Shown here piece by piece: positions 16,835 through 25,402 of a stretch of 64,000 nucleotides of DNA (the stretch's first letter is position 1; each line of letters begins with the position of its first letter). The position numbers and the translations under genes are program-made. This DNA is from Oscillatoria sp. FACHB-1407 (GTDB lineage: Bacteria > Cyanobacteriota > Cyanobacteriia > Elainellales > Elainellaceae): contig NZ_JACJSA010000017.1 of assembly GCF_014697545.1 (NCBI RefSeq), positions 1-64,000 of the forward strand. Reading direction: 5' to 3'. Below the pieces are notes generated by a model. It was not told where the DNA came from and ran no database searches. It saw only the letters and a program-made list of their open reading frames with translations.

Positions 16835-17245
16835 AGATAGGGCAAGAGTAGGCGCAGGCGGTTGCGGATACCTCTCTACGGGAGGTCATCTGAGGAAAGT
16901 CCGGACTCCCAAAAGACCAGACTTGCTGGGTAACGCCCAGTGCGAGCGATCGTGAGGATAGTGCCACAGAAACATACCGCCGATGGAAAGGATAGAGGAG
17001 GAAGGATATGAAGGATAAATTGATCTTTTTTTAGCCTTCATCCTTTAGCCCTTAGCCTTTCACAGGTAAGGGTGCAAAGGTGCGGTAAGAGCGCACCAGC
17101 AACATCGTGAGGTGTTGGCTCGGTAAACCCCGGTTGGGAGCAAGGTCGGAGGAACAAGGGTTGGTCTTTTTCCTGTTCCGCTTTATGGCACCGCTAGAGG
17201 CGTTTGGTAACAAACGTCCCAGATAGATAACTGCCCTCTGAATGC
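16835..17245 (+). ncRNA. rnpB: RNase P RNA (catalytic subunit of ribonuclease P)
   Basis: Bacterial type A RNase P RNA landmarks are all present. GAGGAAAGTCCGGACTCCC is at 16892-16910, GGTAACGCCCAG at 16929-16940, ACAGAAACATACCGCC at 16967-16982, GGTAAGGGTGCAAAGGTG at 17066-17083 and GTAAGAGCGCACCAGC at 17085-17100. GGTAAACCCC follows, and a 3' TGCCCT (17232-17237) pairs with AGGGCA (16839-16844) as helix P1. Ends are approximate. Between the ACAGAAA core and the GGTGCAAAGG segment, the P12 region carries an insert of paired heptamer repeats. The rnc gene follows, so two RNA-processing genes are adjacent. The ORFs overlapping this locus are not genes. Confidence 0.93.
16986..17061 (+). repeat. 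Heptamer repeats inside the P12 region of rnpB
   Basis: The 5' arm GAAAGGATAGAGGAGGAAGG...AAGGATAA and 3' arm TTAGCCTTCATCCTTTAGCC...TTAGCCTTT are complementary and would extend P12 into a long hairpin. Insertion of STRR heptamers in P12 of RNase P RNA is known from heterocyst-forming cyanobacteria. Confidence 0.85.
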
Positions 17246-17304
17246 TTAGCATTGAGAGAACAGAACCCGGCTTATGTCCTGCTCTTCCCTTTCTAATCCT
17301 GTCT

Positions 17305-18015
17305 ATGTCTGTTGATCCTCGTCGTTACAAACAATTGCAGCAGTTGATTCAAAAACTGGGATTGTCTGACGCTGCCCCAGTGCAATGGCAATTGCTTGAT
17401 CTGGCGTTGACACATCCTACTCTGTCGCCAGAGGCAAACTATGAGCGATTGGAATTTGTGGGAGATGCGGTAATCCGTCTGGCTGCCGCTGAATTTTTGT
17501 TTGAGATGTATCCTGACGCAGATGAGGGAGAACTAGCCGCCATTCGGTCTGCTCTGGTGAGCGATCGCATCCTTTCCCAAATCGCTGAGAGTTATGGGCT
17601 CGATCGCTACCTCTTGATGAGTGCCCATACCTCTAACGACAAAGTCGGTCGTGAGACACGATTAGCGGCTGCCTTTGAAGCCCTATTAGCCGCGCTCTAT
17701 CTCAGTACGCATACCCTCGATTTGGTGCGTCCCTGGCTTAGCGGGCATTTGCAGCACATGACAGACGTGATTCGGCGTGACCCCACCCTACAAAACTACA
17801 AAGGTGCATTACAAGCTTGGACACAGGCACATCATCAAACGCTCCCCGAATATCGCGTGACGGAAGTCGGGCAAGCTTACGGAGATGCCGAGCGGTTTGT
17901 GGCGGAAGTTTGGCTCGGTGGGCGACAATTGGGGCAGGGCAAAGGGCAATCTAAAAAAGCTGCCGAACAAGCTGCTGCCAAAGTTGCCTTCCTGACCTTA
18001 CAAAAGGTCGTTTGA
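17305..18015 (+). CDS. rnc: Ribonuclease III
   Basis: A 236-residue RNase III, which cleaves double-stranded RNA in rRNA and mRNA maturation. The catalytic signature is YERLEFVGDAVIRL (about residues 51-64) and the second acidic cluster is ETRLAAAFEALLAALY. The C-terminal third is a double-stranded RNA-binding domain beginning NYKGALQAWTQA and ending SKKAAEQAAAKVAFLTL. I chose the ATG at 17305 (MSVDPRRYKQLQ); the open frame extends 21 codons upstream into the 3' end of rnpB, which should not be coding. It lies directly downstream of rnpB on the same strand. Confidence 0.95.
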   Translation: MSVDPRRYKQLQQLIQKLGLSDAAPVQWQLLDLALTHPTLSPEANYERLEFVGDAVIRLAAAEFLFEMYPDADEGELAAIRSALVSDRILSQIAESYGLDRYLLMSAHTSNDKVGRETRLAAAFEALLAALYLSTHTLDLVRPWLSGHLQHMTDVIRRDPTLQNYKGALQAWTQAHHQTLPEYRVTEVGQAYGDAERFVAEVWLGGRQLGQGKGQSKKAAEQAAAKVAFLTLQKVV

Positions 18016-18075
18016 GCGTTACTTCAGTCCAGGGTGCGGGCACTCATAAAAGAGCAGGTGTAGGAGACTCGAATT

Positions 18076-19140
18076 GTGCAACAGCAACCACTGGGCATTG
18101 CGATTTTTGGCGCAGGACGATGGGGAGTTCACCTCATCCGCAATTTTTTAGATCATCCCCAGGCAAAGGTCGTTGCGATCGCTGATCCCCATCCCGATCG
18201 CCTACAAGCCCTGACCCAGCGGTTTAACCTTTCCTCGGACATCACTTTAACCACTGACTGGCAGACTGCGCTACAAGCTTTGGGAGTCAACGCTGTGGCG
18301 ATCGCTACACCCGCCACAACTCACTTTGAACTCATCCAAGCGGCTCTCAAACAAGGACACCACGTCCTTGCCGAAAAACCCCTCACCCTTCATGAACAGG
18401 AATGTCTCGACCTCTGTCGGCTTGCTGAACATCAGCACCGACAACTTGTCATTGACCACACCTATTTGTTTCATCCCGCTGTGCAACGGGGTAGACAGGC
18501 AATGCAAGACAACCTGTTGGGTGAATTGCGCTACGGGTACGCCACACGCACTCACCTGGGGCCCGTCCGTCAGGATGTCGATGCTCTCTGGGATCTAGCC
18601 ATTCATGACATCGCTATCTTGAACTATTGGTTGGGAGCCAGTCCTACCCATGTTCAGGCAAAAGGCAAGGTTTGGTTGCAACCCCACTCGACCGACAACC
18701 GGATCTTTCCCCAGGGTCTATCCGACCTGGTCAACGTTGAACTTCTCTATCCCAATGGGTTTCAAGCCTCTATTCATCTCTGCTGGTGTAACCCCGACAA
18801 ACAGCGGCGACTTTGCATTGTCGGTGATCAGGGCACGCTGATTTTTGACGAACTGGCGACGGCTGCTCCGCTCACACTGCAACCCGGACACCTGGAGCGA
18901 TCGCAAGACCAGTTTTTGCCCATCACCCAACCTCCCCAACCCTTACCTCTGGAACCAGCGGAGCCATTACGACAGGTATGCGATCACTTCCTCACCTGTG
19001 CCCAGCAAAACAATCCCTCCTCTATCTCATCGGGATGGGTGGGTACTCAACTCGTTCGTATCCTCAGTGCTCTCACAACCTCACTCAACAAGGGTGGGCA
19101 GACGGTAGAGATTGAATATAGCTTTGGTCAGAAAGCTTGA
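18076..19140 (+). CDS. Gfo/Idh/MocA family NAD(P)-dependent oxidoreductase
   Basis: A 354-residue dehydrogenase starting at GTG 18076 with a GTAGGAGAC site upstream. The Rossmann NAD(P) site is IAIFGAGRWGVHLIRNF, followed by the family's AIATPATTHFELI and the catalytic-Lys motif EKPLTL. The C-terminal domain begins near residue 125 with DHTYLFHPAVQ, with RTHLGPVRQDVDALWDLAIHDI around residue 160, a pattern seen in UDP-sugar or inositol-type dehydrogenases such as the WlbA/Oxd group. It probably oxidises or reduces a sugar or sugar-nucleotide. Substrate unknown, and no polysaccharide neighbours help. Confidence 0.85.
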   Translation: MQQQPLGIAIFGAGRWGVHLIRNFLDHPQAKVVAIADPHPDRLQALTQRFNLSSDITLTTDWQTALQALGVNAVAIATPATTHFELIQAALKQGHHVLAEKPLTLHEQECLDLCRLAEHQHRQLVIDHTYLFHPAVQRGRQAMQDNLLGELRYGYATRTHLGPVRQDVDALWDLAIHDIAILNYWLGASPTHVQAKGKVWLQPHSTDNRIFPQGLSDLVNVELLYPNGFQASIHLCWCNPDKQRRLCIVGDQGTLIFDELATAAPLTLQPGHLERSQDQFLPITQPPQPLPLEPAEPLRQVCDHFLTCAQQNNPSSISSGWVGTQLVRILSALTTSLNKGGQTVEIEYSFGQKA

Positions 19141-19204
19141 GGCAAAGGCAATGGCTCAACCCCGGATACTGGGGCTGCTGCCCGACTCGCCTCCGCCCCA
19201 TCGA

Positions 19205-19551
19205 GTGTGGCTCCGGCTATAAATGTGAATTCGGGATCAGGGTTTTGACGGTTAAAACCGCCGCTATAGCAACTGAATGGCTTATTAGGACGGCGTGGCT
19301 GAATGTGATGCTCTGTCTTTCAGCCTCAGTTCTCAATCCTCAGTCCTGCATTGGTTCGTTATACCGATTTAATGTTTGATTGTCGCAGATCACTGGGTAG
19401 GGGTGTTTCGCGAAACGCCCTTACGGAATCATGTGCAGCAAAGCCAATTCAAATTGGTATTAAAGCCTGCATCTTCCGGAGTCCGCGTCGGCAGACTTCG
19501 CTTTCATAGCCACGAATGATTCATCAGGCTCTTAAACCGAACTGACGTTGT
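19205..19551. repeat. Repeat cluster: family-B fragments flanking a 100-bp MITE
   Basis: No gene between the oxidoreductase and the histidine kinase. A family-B fragment (GAATTCGGGATCAGG...GACGGTTAAAACCGCC, 19230-19265) precedes the 100-bp element at 19361-19460. A second fragment (CCGGAGTCCGCGTCGGCAGA...CTCTTAAACCGAACTGACGT, 19475-19545) follows it. Confidence 0.7.
19361..19460 (+). mobile_element. 100-bp MITE-like element (family A), copy 1
   Basis: Begins ATACCGATTTAA and ends TTCAAATTGGTAT, imperfect terminal inverted repeats, with a central palindrome around GTTTCGCGAAACGCCC. Two further copies of exactly 100 bp are at 22682-22781 and 55273-55372. Non-coding. Confidence 0.75.
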
Positions 19552-21561
19552 CTAGCTTCTTTGGCTGACGGGGGTTGATACCTCTGGCGTACCATCAACC
19601 TTAGAAGCATCCGACGGGACTTCAGGCGCATCGACAATCGGTAGGGCAATCTCAACGGTTGTTCCCTTATCTAACCCCTCACTTTGAAGCATAATGCTGC
19701 CACCCATCATCTCAACCAGATTTCGGGAGATAGCCAGTCCTAAACCAGTACCCTCATACTTGCGGGTCGTTGTGCCGTCTACCATGACAAAGGGACGGAA
19801 GAGTTTGTGCTGCTGCGCTGGATCAATCCCAATTCCAGTATCTTGAACCGAGATGACAATCCACGATTCGGAATGTTCCTGAGTTTGCCGCCCATTCTGC
19901 TCGTCAGCGTCTAGCGGCACACCGACAGCAGTTTCGACGCGAGTTCTAATCGTAATGCCGCCTTTGTCAGTAAATTTAGTGGCGTTATACACAACATTGA
20001 GCAGCACTTGCTTTAAGCGTGCCGGATCAACTCGTACCATGATTGGGTAAAACAATTCAGGTACAGTTAGTTGCAACCCTTTTTGTTGAATTTGAACAGC
20101 TTGAATATCAATTACTTCCTTGATGATCGTTCGCAAATCAACCAATTCGACCGAAAGGGGCAACCCTTTTTCCTCAATTCGTCGAATATCGAGTAGATCG
20201 TTGATGATTTTGAGCAGGTGAACAGCCGCCTTATCCGCTTGCTCTAAAAATTCTCGTTCTTCCTCTCGTGTATCACAGCACCCATCTTGTACCAGACGAA
20301 TGCAGCCAATGATGGCGTTTAGAGGAGTTCGTAGCTCGTGTGATGTGTTCGCCAAAAACTCACTTTTAAGTTGGTTGGCTGCCTCGGCTTCTTGCCATGC
20401 TGCCTCTAGCTCTCTAGCGCGTTCTTCTAGACGGCTGACCATGTTATCGAGAACTCCTGATAGTTGGTTTAGCTCTCGAATTTTAAAATTCTTCGGTGCT
20501 CGTTCTAGTGGACCCCGTTTATGAATGCGACGGGCATATTTACCCAACTGCTCAATTGGACGAGACAAATCACGCGCCATGTAAAGCATTGCCAGCAGGT
20601 GAGCCGATACTAATCCTGTCGTCAAAATGAAGAGAATTTGAGTAATCGACTGCAAGCCTTGCAGTGCGTTATCTAATGGGGTGACGGCTAAAACTACCCA
20701 TGTATGCGTTTCGGTTGCAGAGATGGGAATTTCAACAGGGGTAAACCCAGCCAACCACTCCGTTTCGTCACCAACAAAATCAAATAAATGGCGAGTGGCT
20801 CGCTCATCGCGCATGGCACTGGAGACGATATTTTCGTATCGCTCGGCATCAGATGCTTCTGACATGTTGCGTCCGAGCCATTCTGGAAGGGGATGTGCCA
20901 GGAAGGTACCGTCCTGGTCAATGACAACGGTGTAGCCGAGTAGTGACCATGGTTCAGCACTCTCAAGCTGTTTGACAACCGCCTGAGCTGTCAGGCTATA
21001 TCGCAGTTTTCCATCTACATAGACTGGCGTGCTCATCTCAAGCGTCAGTTGGCTCTGCATTGTCCCCTGGTTCTCTCGATTGGAGGTATCGATGTTTAAC
21101 AGATGAGCTCTGAGCAGGTCATCTTCAGAGGGTGTCGGGGAGAAAGTAGCCTGGTCAACAGACACGAGCACTTCGGAGCCACAAGTGCTGGCAATCAGCT
21201 GCTTAGTTTGCAAATCGGTCAACTGCAAACAACGGATATCGGTAGGCAGTTGGGGCAACAGCTCGGTCAATAAGGCTTGAGAGGCAGGCTTAGAACCGGA
21301 TTGCAGCAGTGATGTTTGACTGGCGATCGCCAGACTGGTTTGCAGTGCCTCAAGCGAAGACTGAATTGTATCCGCCTTACGAATCGCACTCTCCATCAAG
21401 TTTTGGCGGGCAGTATCGAGTAGGCTAGTGCGAGCTTTGCGAAAGGTCACCGCCACGCCTAGCAACAGGATGGGAATACTGAAAATGAGAATTCGTGATA
21501 ATAGGATGCGGCGAAAGGAGGATTGACCTAGCATAGCCATATCGATTCTACCCAGGGGCAC
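19552..21561 (-). CDS. Membrane sensor histidine kinase (Cache-like sensor, HAMP, HisKA, HATPase)
   Basis: A 669-residue hybrid-free histidine kinase. A first membrane helix lies at about 20-40 and a second at about 305-329. Between them is a periplasmic sensor of roughly 260 residues, with the double-Cache-like pattern TVVIDQDGTFLAHPLPEWLG near 211-230. A HAMP linker (about 330-385) leads to a coiled coil and the phosphoacceptor H408 in TSHELRTPLNAIIG. The ATP-binding domain has VLLNVVYNATKFTDKG (N box), VQDTGIGIDP (G1) and YEGTGLGLAISRNLV (G2). No receiver domain and no adjacent response regulator gene, so the partner is elsewhere. The ligand is unknown. An in-frame ATG 7 codons in is an alternative start. 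Confidence 0.9.
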   Translation of the reverse strand: MPLGRIDMAMLGQSSFRRILLSRILIFSIPILLLGVAVTFRKARTSLLDTARQNLMESAIRKADTIQSSLEALQTSLAIASQTSLLQSGSKPASQALLTELLPQLPTDIRCLQLTDLQTKQLIASTCGSEVLVSVDQATFSPTPSEDDLLRAHLLNIDTSNRENQGTMQSQLTLEMSTPVYVDGKLRYSLTAQAVVKQLESAEPWSLLGYTVVIDQDGTFLAHPLPEWLGRNMSEASDAERYENIVSSAMRDERATRHLFDFVGDETEWLAGFTPVEIPISATETHTWVVLAVTPLDNALQGLQSITQILFILTTGLVSAHLLAMLYMARDLSRPIEQLGKYARRIHKRGPLERAPKNFKIRELNQLSGVLDNMVSRLEERARELEAAWQEAEAANQLKSEFLANTSHELRTPLNAIIGCIRLVQDGCCDTREEEREFLEQADKAAVHLLKIINDLLDIRRIEEKGLPLSVELVDLRTIIKEVIDIQAVQIQQKGLQLTVPELFYPIMVRVDPARLKQVLLNVVYNATKFTDKGGITIRTRVETAVGVPLDADEQNGRQTQEHSESWIVISVQDTGIGIDPAQQHKLFRPFVMVDGTTTRKYEGTGLGLAISRNLVEMMGGSIMLQSEGLDKGTTVEIALPIVDAPEVPSDASKVDGTPEVSTPVSQRS

Positions 21562-22357
21562 GGAACCTGCTTTTACAGATTAATATTCAATTAGCTTCGG
21601 AAGGGGGAACATCTGTACAAAAAGGAGAGTTTTTCAATGACTCTTCATCTGCATAAAGAAATAAATGTACCTGCCGAAGTCAACTAAACACCCAAAGCAA
21701 TTGATACACGAAACTCACATTGGCTCAAAAGCCTAATATAGCAGTCCTGAATCAGGATGGGATAGAGAATTGCCGTTGTGACAGATGAGAGCAAACGATT
21801 GCTGATTGTTTAAGGGCAAGATGACTGTCAAAAACTCAGCAGCATGGATGGTGATACGTTTTCCCTTGCATAGAAGCTAAAGACCTAGTTTAGCTGTAGC
21901 TACATTTAATGGGGCGGAGGTGAACCGAAAACCTTCCTGCAATCAGGGTTTGAGCCATTGTCTTTGCCTTAAGCTTTTTGACCAAAGCTAGGATATTGCA
22001 CTTGCCAATGATCGGTATCACCTTGCAATGAGATCAGAATCACAAGTAAACCCTGCGTTGGATCACTGGCCTTTTGCCAAAAACCTGGGATTCTCAGATT
22101 GGAAAATGTGTGACTACATCTGACTACATCGGGAGTTCAGGGTGTTTAATTTGCGGCGATCGCACAAGGGTGTTACTAATCAAGCAAATTTCCTTTATTC
22201 ACACCAGCTAACTAGGTCGGCGATCGCTAAAACCATCAAAGCTACAACTTGTGAGCTTTTCGATCACTTATCCCTCCCAAGCTTCAATGACAGTGTCTTG
22301 GATGAATGAGCAAACTTGGCATCAAGCAGCAGTTTTAGGAAGTATTTGATCTGAAGT
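21562..22357. other. Intergenic region upstream of the histidine kinase
   Basis: About 800 bp with no protein-like ORF. It must hold the minus-strand promoter of the kinase and the plus-strand promoter of the small ORF at 22358. An ATATAGCAGTCCTGAATCAGG phrase near 21737 belongs to a short dispersed sequence (ATAGCAGTCCT) also found near 25986 and 57520. Confidence 0.5.
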
Positions 22358-22495
22358 ATGAAATTAACCATCAATGAGCAGACTGCTGTAAGACTCCTGG
22401 CAATCATTGCATTGGCGTGTCTTACGGCATTGACGTTCAATCTTGTCTATCCCGGAAATACAGAGAGCAGTATACCTGAGACACAAAGCCAGTAG
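22358..22495 (+). CDS. Small single-helix membrane protein (45 residues)
   Basis: An ATG-initiated 45-codon ORF. It has a short polar N-terminus (MKLTINEQTAVR), one strongly hydrophobic helix (LLAIIALACLTALTFNLVY, about residues 13-31) and a polar tail ending SIPETQSQ. Composition and layout are protein-like, and a strong intrinsic terminator follows 98 bp after the stop. I do not recognise the family. The 98-bp untranslated 3' part contains a small hairpin (CACCTGATTAGGTG). Confidence 0.5.
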   Translation: MKLTINEQTAVRLLAIIALACLTALTFNLVYPGNTESSIPETQSQ

Positions 22496-22592
22496 TACGA
22501 ATTAACATCACCTGATTAGGTGAGCAAGATGGGTGAAGTGGCAGCAGAGTTAACTACTGTATTCTGTCAATTAACGCTCTAGAACGACCTAC

Positions 22593-22620
22593 GCCCGGAA
22601 CCTCCGGGCTTTTTATTTAT
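22593..22620 (+). terminator. Strong intrinsic terminator
   Basis: GCCCGGA (22593-22599) and TCCGGGC (22603-22609) form a 7-bp GC-rich stem with a 3-nt loop followed by TTTTTATTTAT. It ends the transcript of the 45-residue ORF or of a small RNA initiated downstream of it. Confidence 0.85.
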
Positions 22621-22648
22621 CTACCATCAGTTTGGGTGAAGGCCCTGG

Positions 22649-22915
22649 TGAATTCATTCGCCGGGCTCTTAAACCGAACTGATACCAATTTGAATTGGCT
22701 TCGCTGCACATGATTCCGTAAGGGCGTTTCGCGAAACGCCCCTACCCAGTGATCTGCCACCATCAACCATTAAATCGGTATGACGTTTTGTTGGGACGGC
22801 TCTAAGTTTTAAGCGTGATGTAGCCAGCTTTTCAGCCTCAGCTCTCAGTCCTCAACACTCAATAAGTTGCTGTAGCGGCGGTTTCAACCACCAAAATCCT
22901 GATTCCAGAAGCAAG
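22649..22915. repeat. Repeat cluster: family-B fragments around the second 100-bp MITE
   Basis: GAATTCATTCGCCGGGCTCTTAAACCGAACTG (split over 22651-22681) abuts the element at 22682. A further family-B piece, GGCGGTTTCAACCACCAAAATCC, lies at 22872-22900. No gene. Confidence 0.7.
22682..22781 (-). mobile_element. 100-bp MITE-like element (family A), copy 2 (inverted)
   Basis: Same ends as copy 1 in the opposite orientation: ATACCAATTTGAA at the left and TTAAATCGGTAT at the right, with central GGGCGTTTCGCGAAACGCCC, a perfect 20-bp palindrome. Confidence 0.75.
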
Positions 22916-23018
22916 GTATGTAGCCCTTTTGAATTTGTCCCCCCTGGGGGAAAGCTCCAAAGCTGGGGTGGCAGTTTAGAAGCTCCCAATTTTGAGAGCT
23001 TCCAGCACTGATTAACCT

Positions 23019-23402
23019 TCAACGCAAGGATGGGATGTCAGCGTAGGTGTCCTGCCAAAGTTTGACTAGAACAAACTCCGTGCGGTGGCTCAAAGCCGCA
23101 ACAAACACGCCCAAGCCCTCTTGAGGTGCAAGCAACCAAATTCCCTTAAAGCTGATTTCCACATAGGACTCATCAGCGATCGCCAACTCTAACCCATGAC
23201 CGGGTTCTTGCCGCACAGCTTGCTCTAAAGCGTGGAGTTGCACTAAATCGGTAGGTAGCAAAATAGAAGCACTACCCTGTTCTAGAACCATGCGCTGAGC
23301 CATCCGCACCGACAAAATAACCCGCAGTGCAATCCATTCTTCTAGCGATTGTGCAATTTGCTCTAAGTGCACAGTCGTTTCGGTATAGGTCAATTTCAGC
23401 AT
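23019..23402 (-). CDS. Conserved cyanobacterial protein (possibly alr0857 family)
   Basis: A 127-residue soluble protein: MLKLTYTETTVHLEQIAQSL, then EEWIALRVILSVRMAQRM, SASILLPTDLVQLHALEQ, DESYVEISFKGIWL and a C-terminal ALSHRTEFVLVKLWQDTY. This arrangement matches a family I know only from cyanobacteria under the label alr0857; the function is unknown. The gene is alone on the minus strand. Its start is the ATG at 23402. Confidence 0.65.
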   Translation of the reverse strand: MLKLTYTETTVHLEQIAQSLEEWIALRVILSVRMAQRMVLEQGSASILLPTDLVQLHALEQAVRQEPGHGLELAIADESYVEISFKGIWLLAPQEGLGVFVAALSHRTEFVLVKLWQDTYADIPSLR

Positions 23403-23502
23403 ACTGGGACTTCCTCAATTTGAGATTGTGGCGTTCACACCAGAACTGTTTCAACAAGACTTCATGACATCGCGTGTCGAATTCCGAGACTGACAGCAGA
23501 AT

Positions 23503-23531
23503 CCCCCGCTTCTAACTCCGAGAAGCGGGGG
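23503..23531. repeat. Perfect 11-bp palindromic hairpin
   Basis: CCCCCGCTTCT (23503-23513) and AGAAGCGGGGG (23521-23531) enclose a 7-nt loop. It is not followed by a T-run on either strand, so it is not a standard terminator. Similar hairpins mark the ends of IS200/IS605-type elements in cyanobacteria (recall), so this may be a solo element end. Confidence 0.5.
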
Positions 23532-23563
23532 TTAAGCAAGAACTCAGTTAGAGTGCTTTTAAC

Positions 23564-23809
23564 CTATATGGGTACAGCAGTTCTGAATCTGTACCTCCCG
23601 CTTTGCCCTCGGAGGGCTGGTTTCTTTAGGAACAGGGCTGAATTAGCCATGCCGCCTAGCTGAATGGGGGACTCCGTGGAGCCAATGCGATCGCTAAACG
23701 AGCTAAAGCCAATGCCCACCAATAAGCCCCTCCAATCCAACTGGCGATGGCAAATGCCAACCAGATTGAGCGGATATTGGGCTAACTGTTGTGCAGTTTG
23801 GTAACTCAT
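23564..23809 (-). CDS. Doubtful small ORF (81 codons)
   Basis: The first half (MSYQTAQQLAQYPLNLVGIC, RGLLVGIGFSSFSDRIG) looks protein-like. The last 30 residues run into CACG-rich, repeat-like DNA and look spurious. It could be the truncated remnant of a longer protein. No family recognised. Confidence 0.25.
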   Translation of the reverse strand: MSYQTAQQLAQYPLNLVGICHRQLDWRGLLVGIGFSSFSDRIGSTESPIQLGGMANSALFLKKPALRGQSGRYRFRTAVPI

Positions 23810-24012
23810 CTTGTGAACCCTAGCTTTTGCATTGATTATCCAGAGAGTGACCCTCGCGGCAGACCGATTTAAGAATCTTGCGGGAGTAACACTTGCATCT
23901 AGCTGTCAACATACTACACTTGTATTACGAAAGTGTCCAGAATTTTAGGCAAACTTTTTCTCTCACTTTCGATGTCAACCCTTGAAACGGTAAACCTTTA
24001 GGAGAAGTAAAA

Positions 24013-24348
24013 ATGTATACCCTCAGTCGTACTGCCACTACAGAAATGGAAGTCACCAGCATTCGCCTGGAGCGAGAACTCAAGGAAAAGCTGAAAGATT
24101 TAGCGGGCAATCAGGGGTATCAAGCACTTATTCGAGATGTGTTGTGGCACTATGTGCAGCAAAAATCAGGAGACTATCAGCCCCAAGTCTCCCGTGACCA
24201 GATTCGAGCCAGTGCTAGTGCGATCGCCCAACGTGAAGAGAGATGTGCCCTCACAGGTACTGTGATCAAACCTCAAGAGCCAATGTTGTTAGGGTTAACG
24301 ACCACAGGCGAAATGATACCTTTGAGTGTTAGCAGTCTAGCCTCATGA
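24013..24348 (+). CDS. Ribbon-helix-helix-type small protein
   Basis: A 111-residue protein with TAGGAGAAG six to eight bases before the ATG, a good ribosome-binding site. Residues 12-45 (EVTSIRLERELKEKLKDLAG then YQALIRDVLWHYV) have the strand-helix-helix pattern of MetJ/Arc DNA-binding domains. The tail, EERCALTGTVIKPQEPMLLGLTTTGEMIPLS, forms a second small module with a Cys-Ala-Leu-Thr motif I do not recognise. It is probably a DNA-binding regulator, but no toxin gene is adjacent. Confidence 0.65.
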   Translation: MYTLSRTATTEMEVTSIRLERELKEKLKDLAGNQGYQALIRDVLWHYVQQKSGDYQPQVSRDQIRASASAIAQREERCALTGTVIKPQEPMLLGLTTTGEMIPLSVSSLAS

Positions 24349-24579
24349 GAGTTTTACGGATGGAGACGAAGCCACTAGTCAACCTTCTCATGAGGAAACT
24401 GCTTTGCCTCGTAGCTAAGGCTTTGTTTGCCATCGTGATGCAACTATCGTCAATCAGTTGGAAGATTAACTAGGTTGCTATATCGAGATGGGTATCTAGA
24501 CGACTAAAATCGCTACAGGATTGACCCAAATGCCCATCTCGATGAATGCGGCTACTGTTAATAGCGTTACCCCAACTGA

Positions 24580-25029
24580 ATGAATACTGTCACCCTTGAA
24601 ATCGTTGCCTATTCTGAGGCAATGATCGCTATCCAAACGATTCGACATACCGTTTTTCAAGTCGAACAATGTGTTGACCCCGATATTGATTTTGATGGCC
24701 AGGATGACGAGGCTACCCATCTATTGGCTTATGCAGATGACAAGCCGATTGGTACAGCCAGAATTCGGTATTTGAGTGACAGTCTGGCAAAGATTGAACG
24801 GGTTGCTGTGATACCTGCTTATCGAGGACGAGGGATCGGCAAGCAGATTATGGACTGTGCGATCGCCTTTCTCAATCATCAAAAAATTCCCGAAATAAAA
24901 ATTAACGCTCAAGTTCATGCCAAGACTTTCTATGAAAAGCTTGGTTTTCAACAATATGGTGAAGAATTTGACGAAGCAGGAATTCCTCACATTGAAATGA
25001 GAATCAAAAACCCTGTTCCATTTCATTGA
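24580..25029 (+). CDS. GNAT family N-acetyltransferase
   Basis: A 149-residue acetyltransferase. The acetyl-CoA binding motif A is KIERVAVIPAYRGRGIGKQIM (about residues 69-89; signature R-G-x-G-I-G). It is preceded by PIGTARIRYL and followed by NAQVHAKTFYEKLGFQQYG, the motif-B region typical of GNATs of the ElaA-like group. It transfers an acetyl group to an amine on a protein or small molecule; the substrate is not deducible. It is alone on the plus strand. Confidence 0.85.
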   Translation: MNTVTLEIVAYSEAMIAIQTIRHTVFQVEQCVDPDIDFDGQDDEATHLLAYADDKPIGTARIRYLSDSLAKIERVAVIPAYRGRGIGKQIMDCAIAFLNHQKIPEIKINAQVHAKTFYEKLGFQQYGEEFDEAGIPHIEMRIKNPVPFH

Positions 25030-25402
25030 AGAGTCATTAGACTAGAGACAACAGGAGCTGAATTTCATTGGTTTCAGGTGACGTGATCAAAGACGATTTT
25101 TGTTATTTTCGTCACATTTTAACGCTTGCTTAAACCCTGATTTTTTGAAATTAAGAATAAGTTCATTCGTGCGTGAACTCATCCCGAAAAAGTCTGCTAA
25201 TCCCCACAATTGTTAATAGTTCTTGAGCAGAGACTCGCAACTTGTTCACTAAATTTTATGGGGAGTATTACCCGTCTCGTTAGGTAGGTTCCTCCTTGTG
25301 TTTCGAGCATGGGATCGTCATGCTAAAGAAATAGTAGAAATAGGTCTTTAAATCGAAGTCTGATCGTTTATCTACTTTGTTCTTAACCCCCTTTAAAATG
25401 TT
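25030..25402. other. Intergenic region
   Basis: AT-rich DNA between the acetyltransferase and the small zinc-ribbon ORF. No gene or clear hairpin was seen. Confidence 0.5.

Noticed and set aside
16313-16967. Minus-strand ORFs over the 16-kb gene and rnpB
   Set aside because: Shadows of a plus-strand gene, of heptamer repeats and of the RNase P RNA.
17052-17252. 66-codon ORF antisense to rnpB
   Set aside because: Lies wholly in the structured RNA gene; no protein features.
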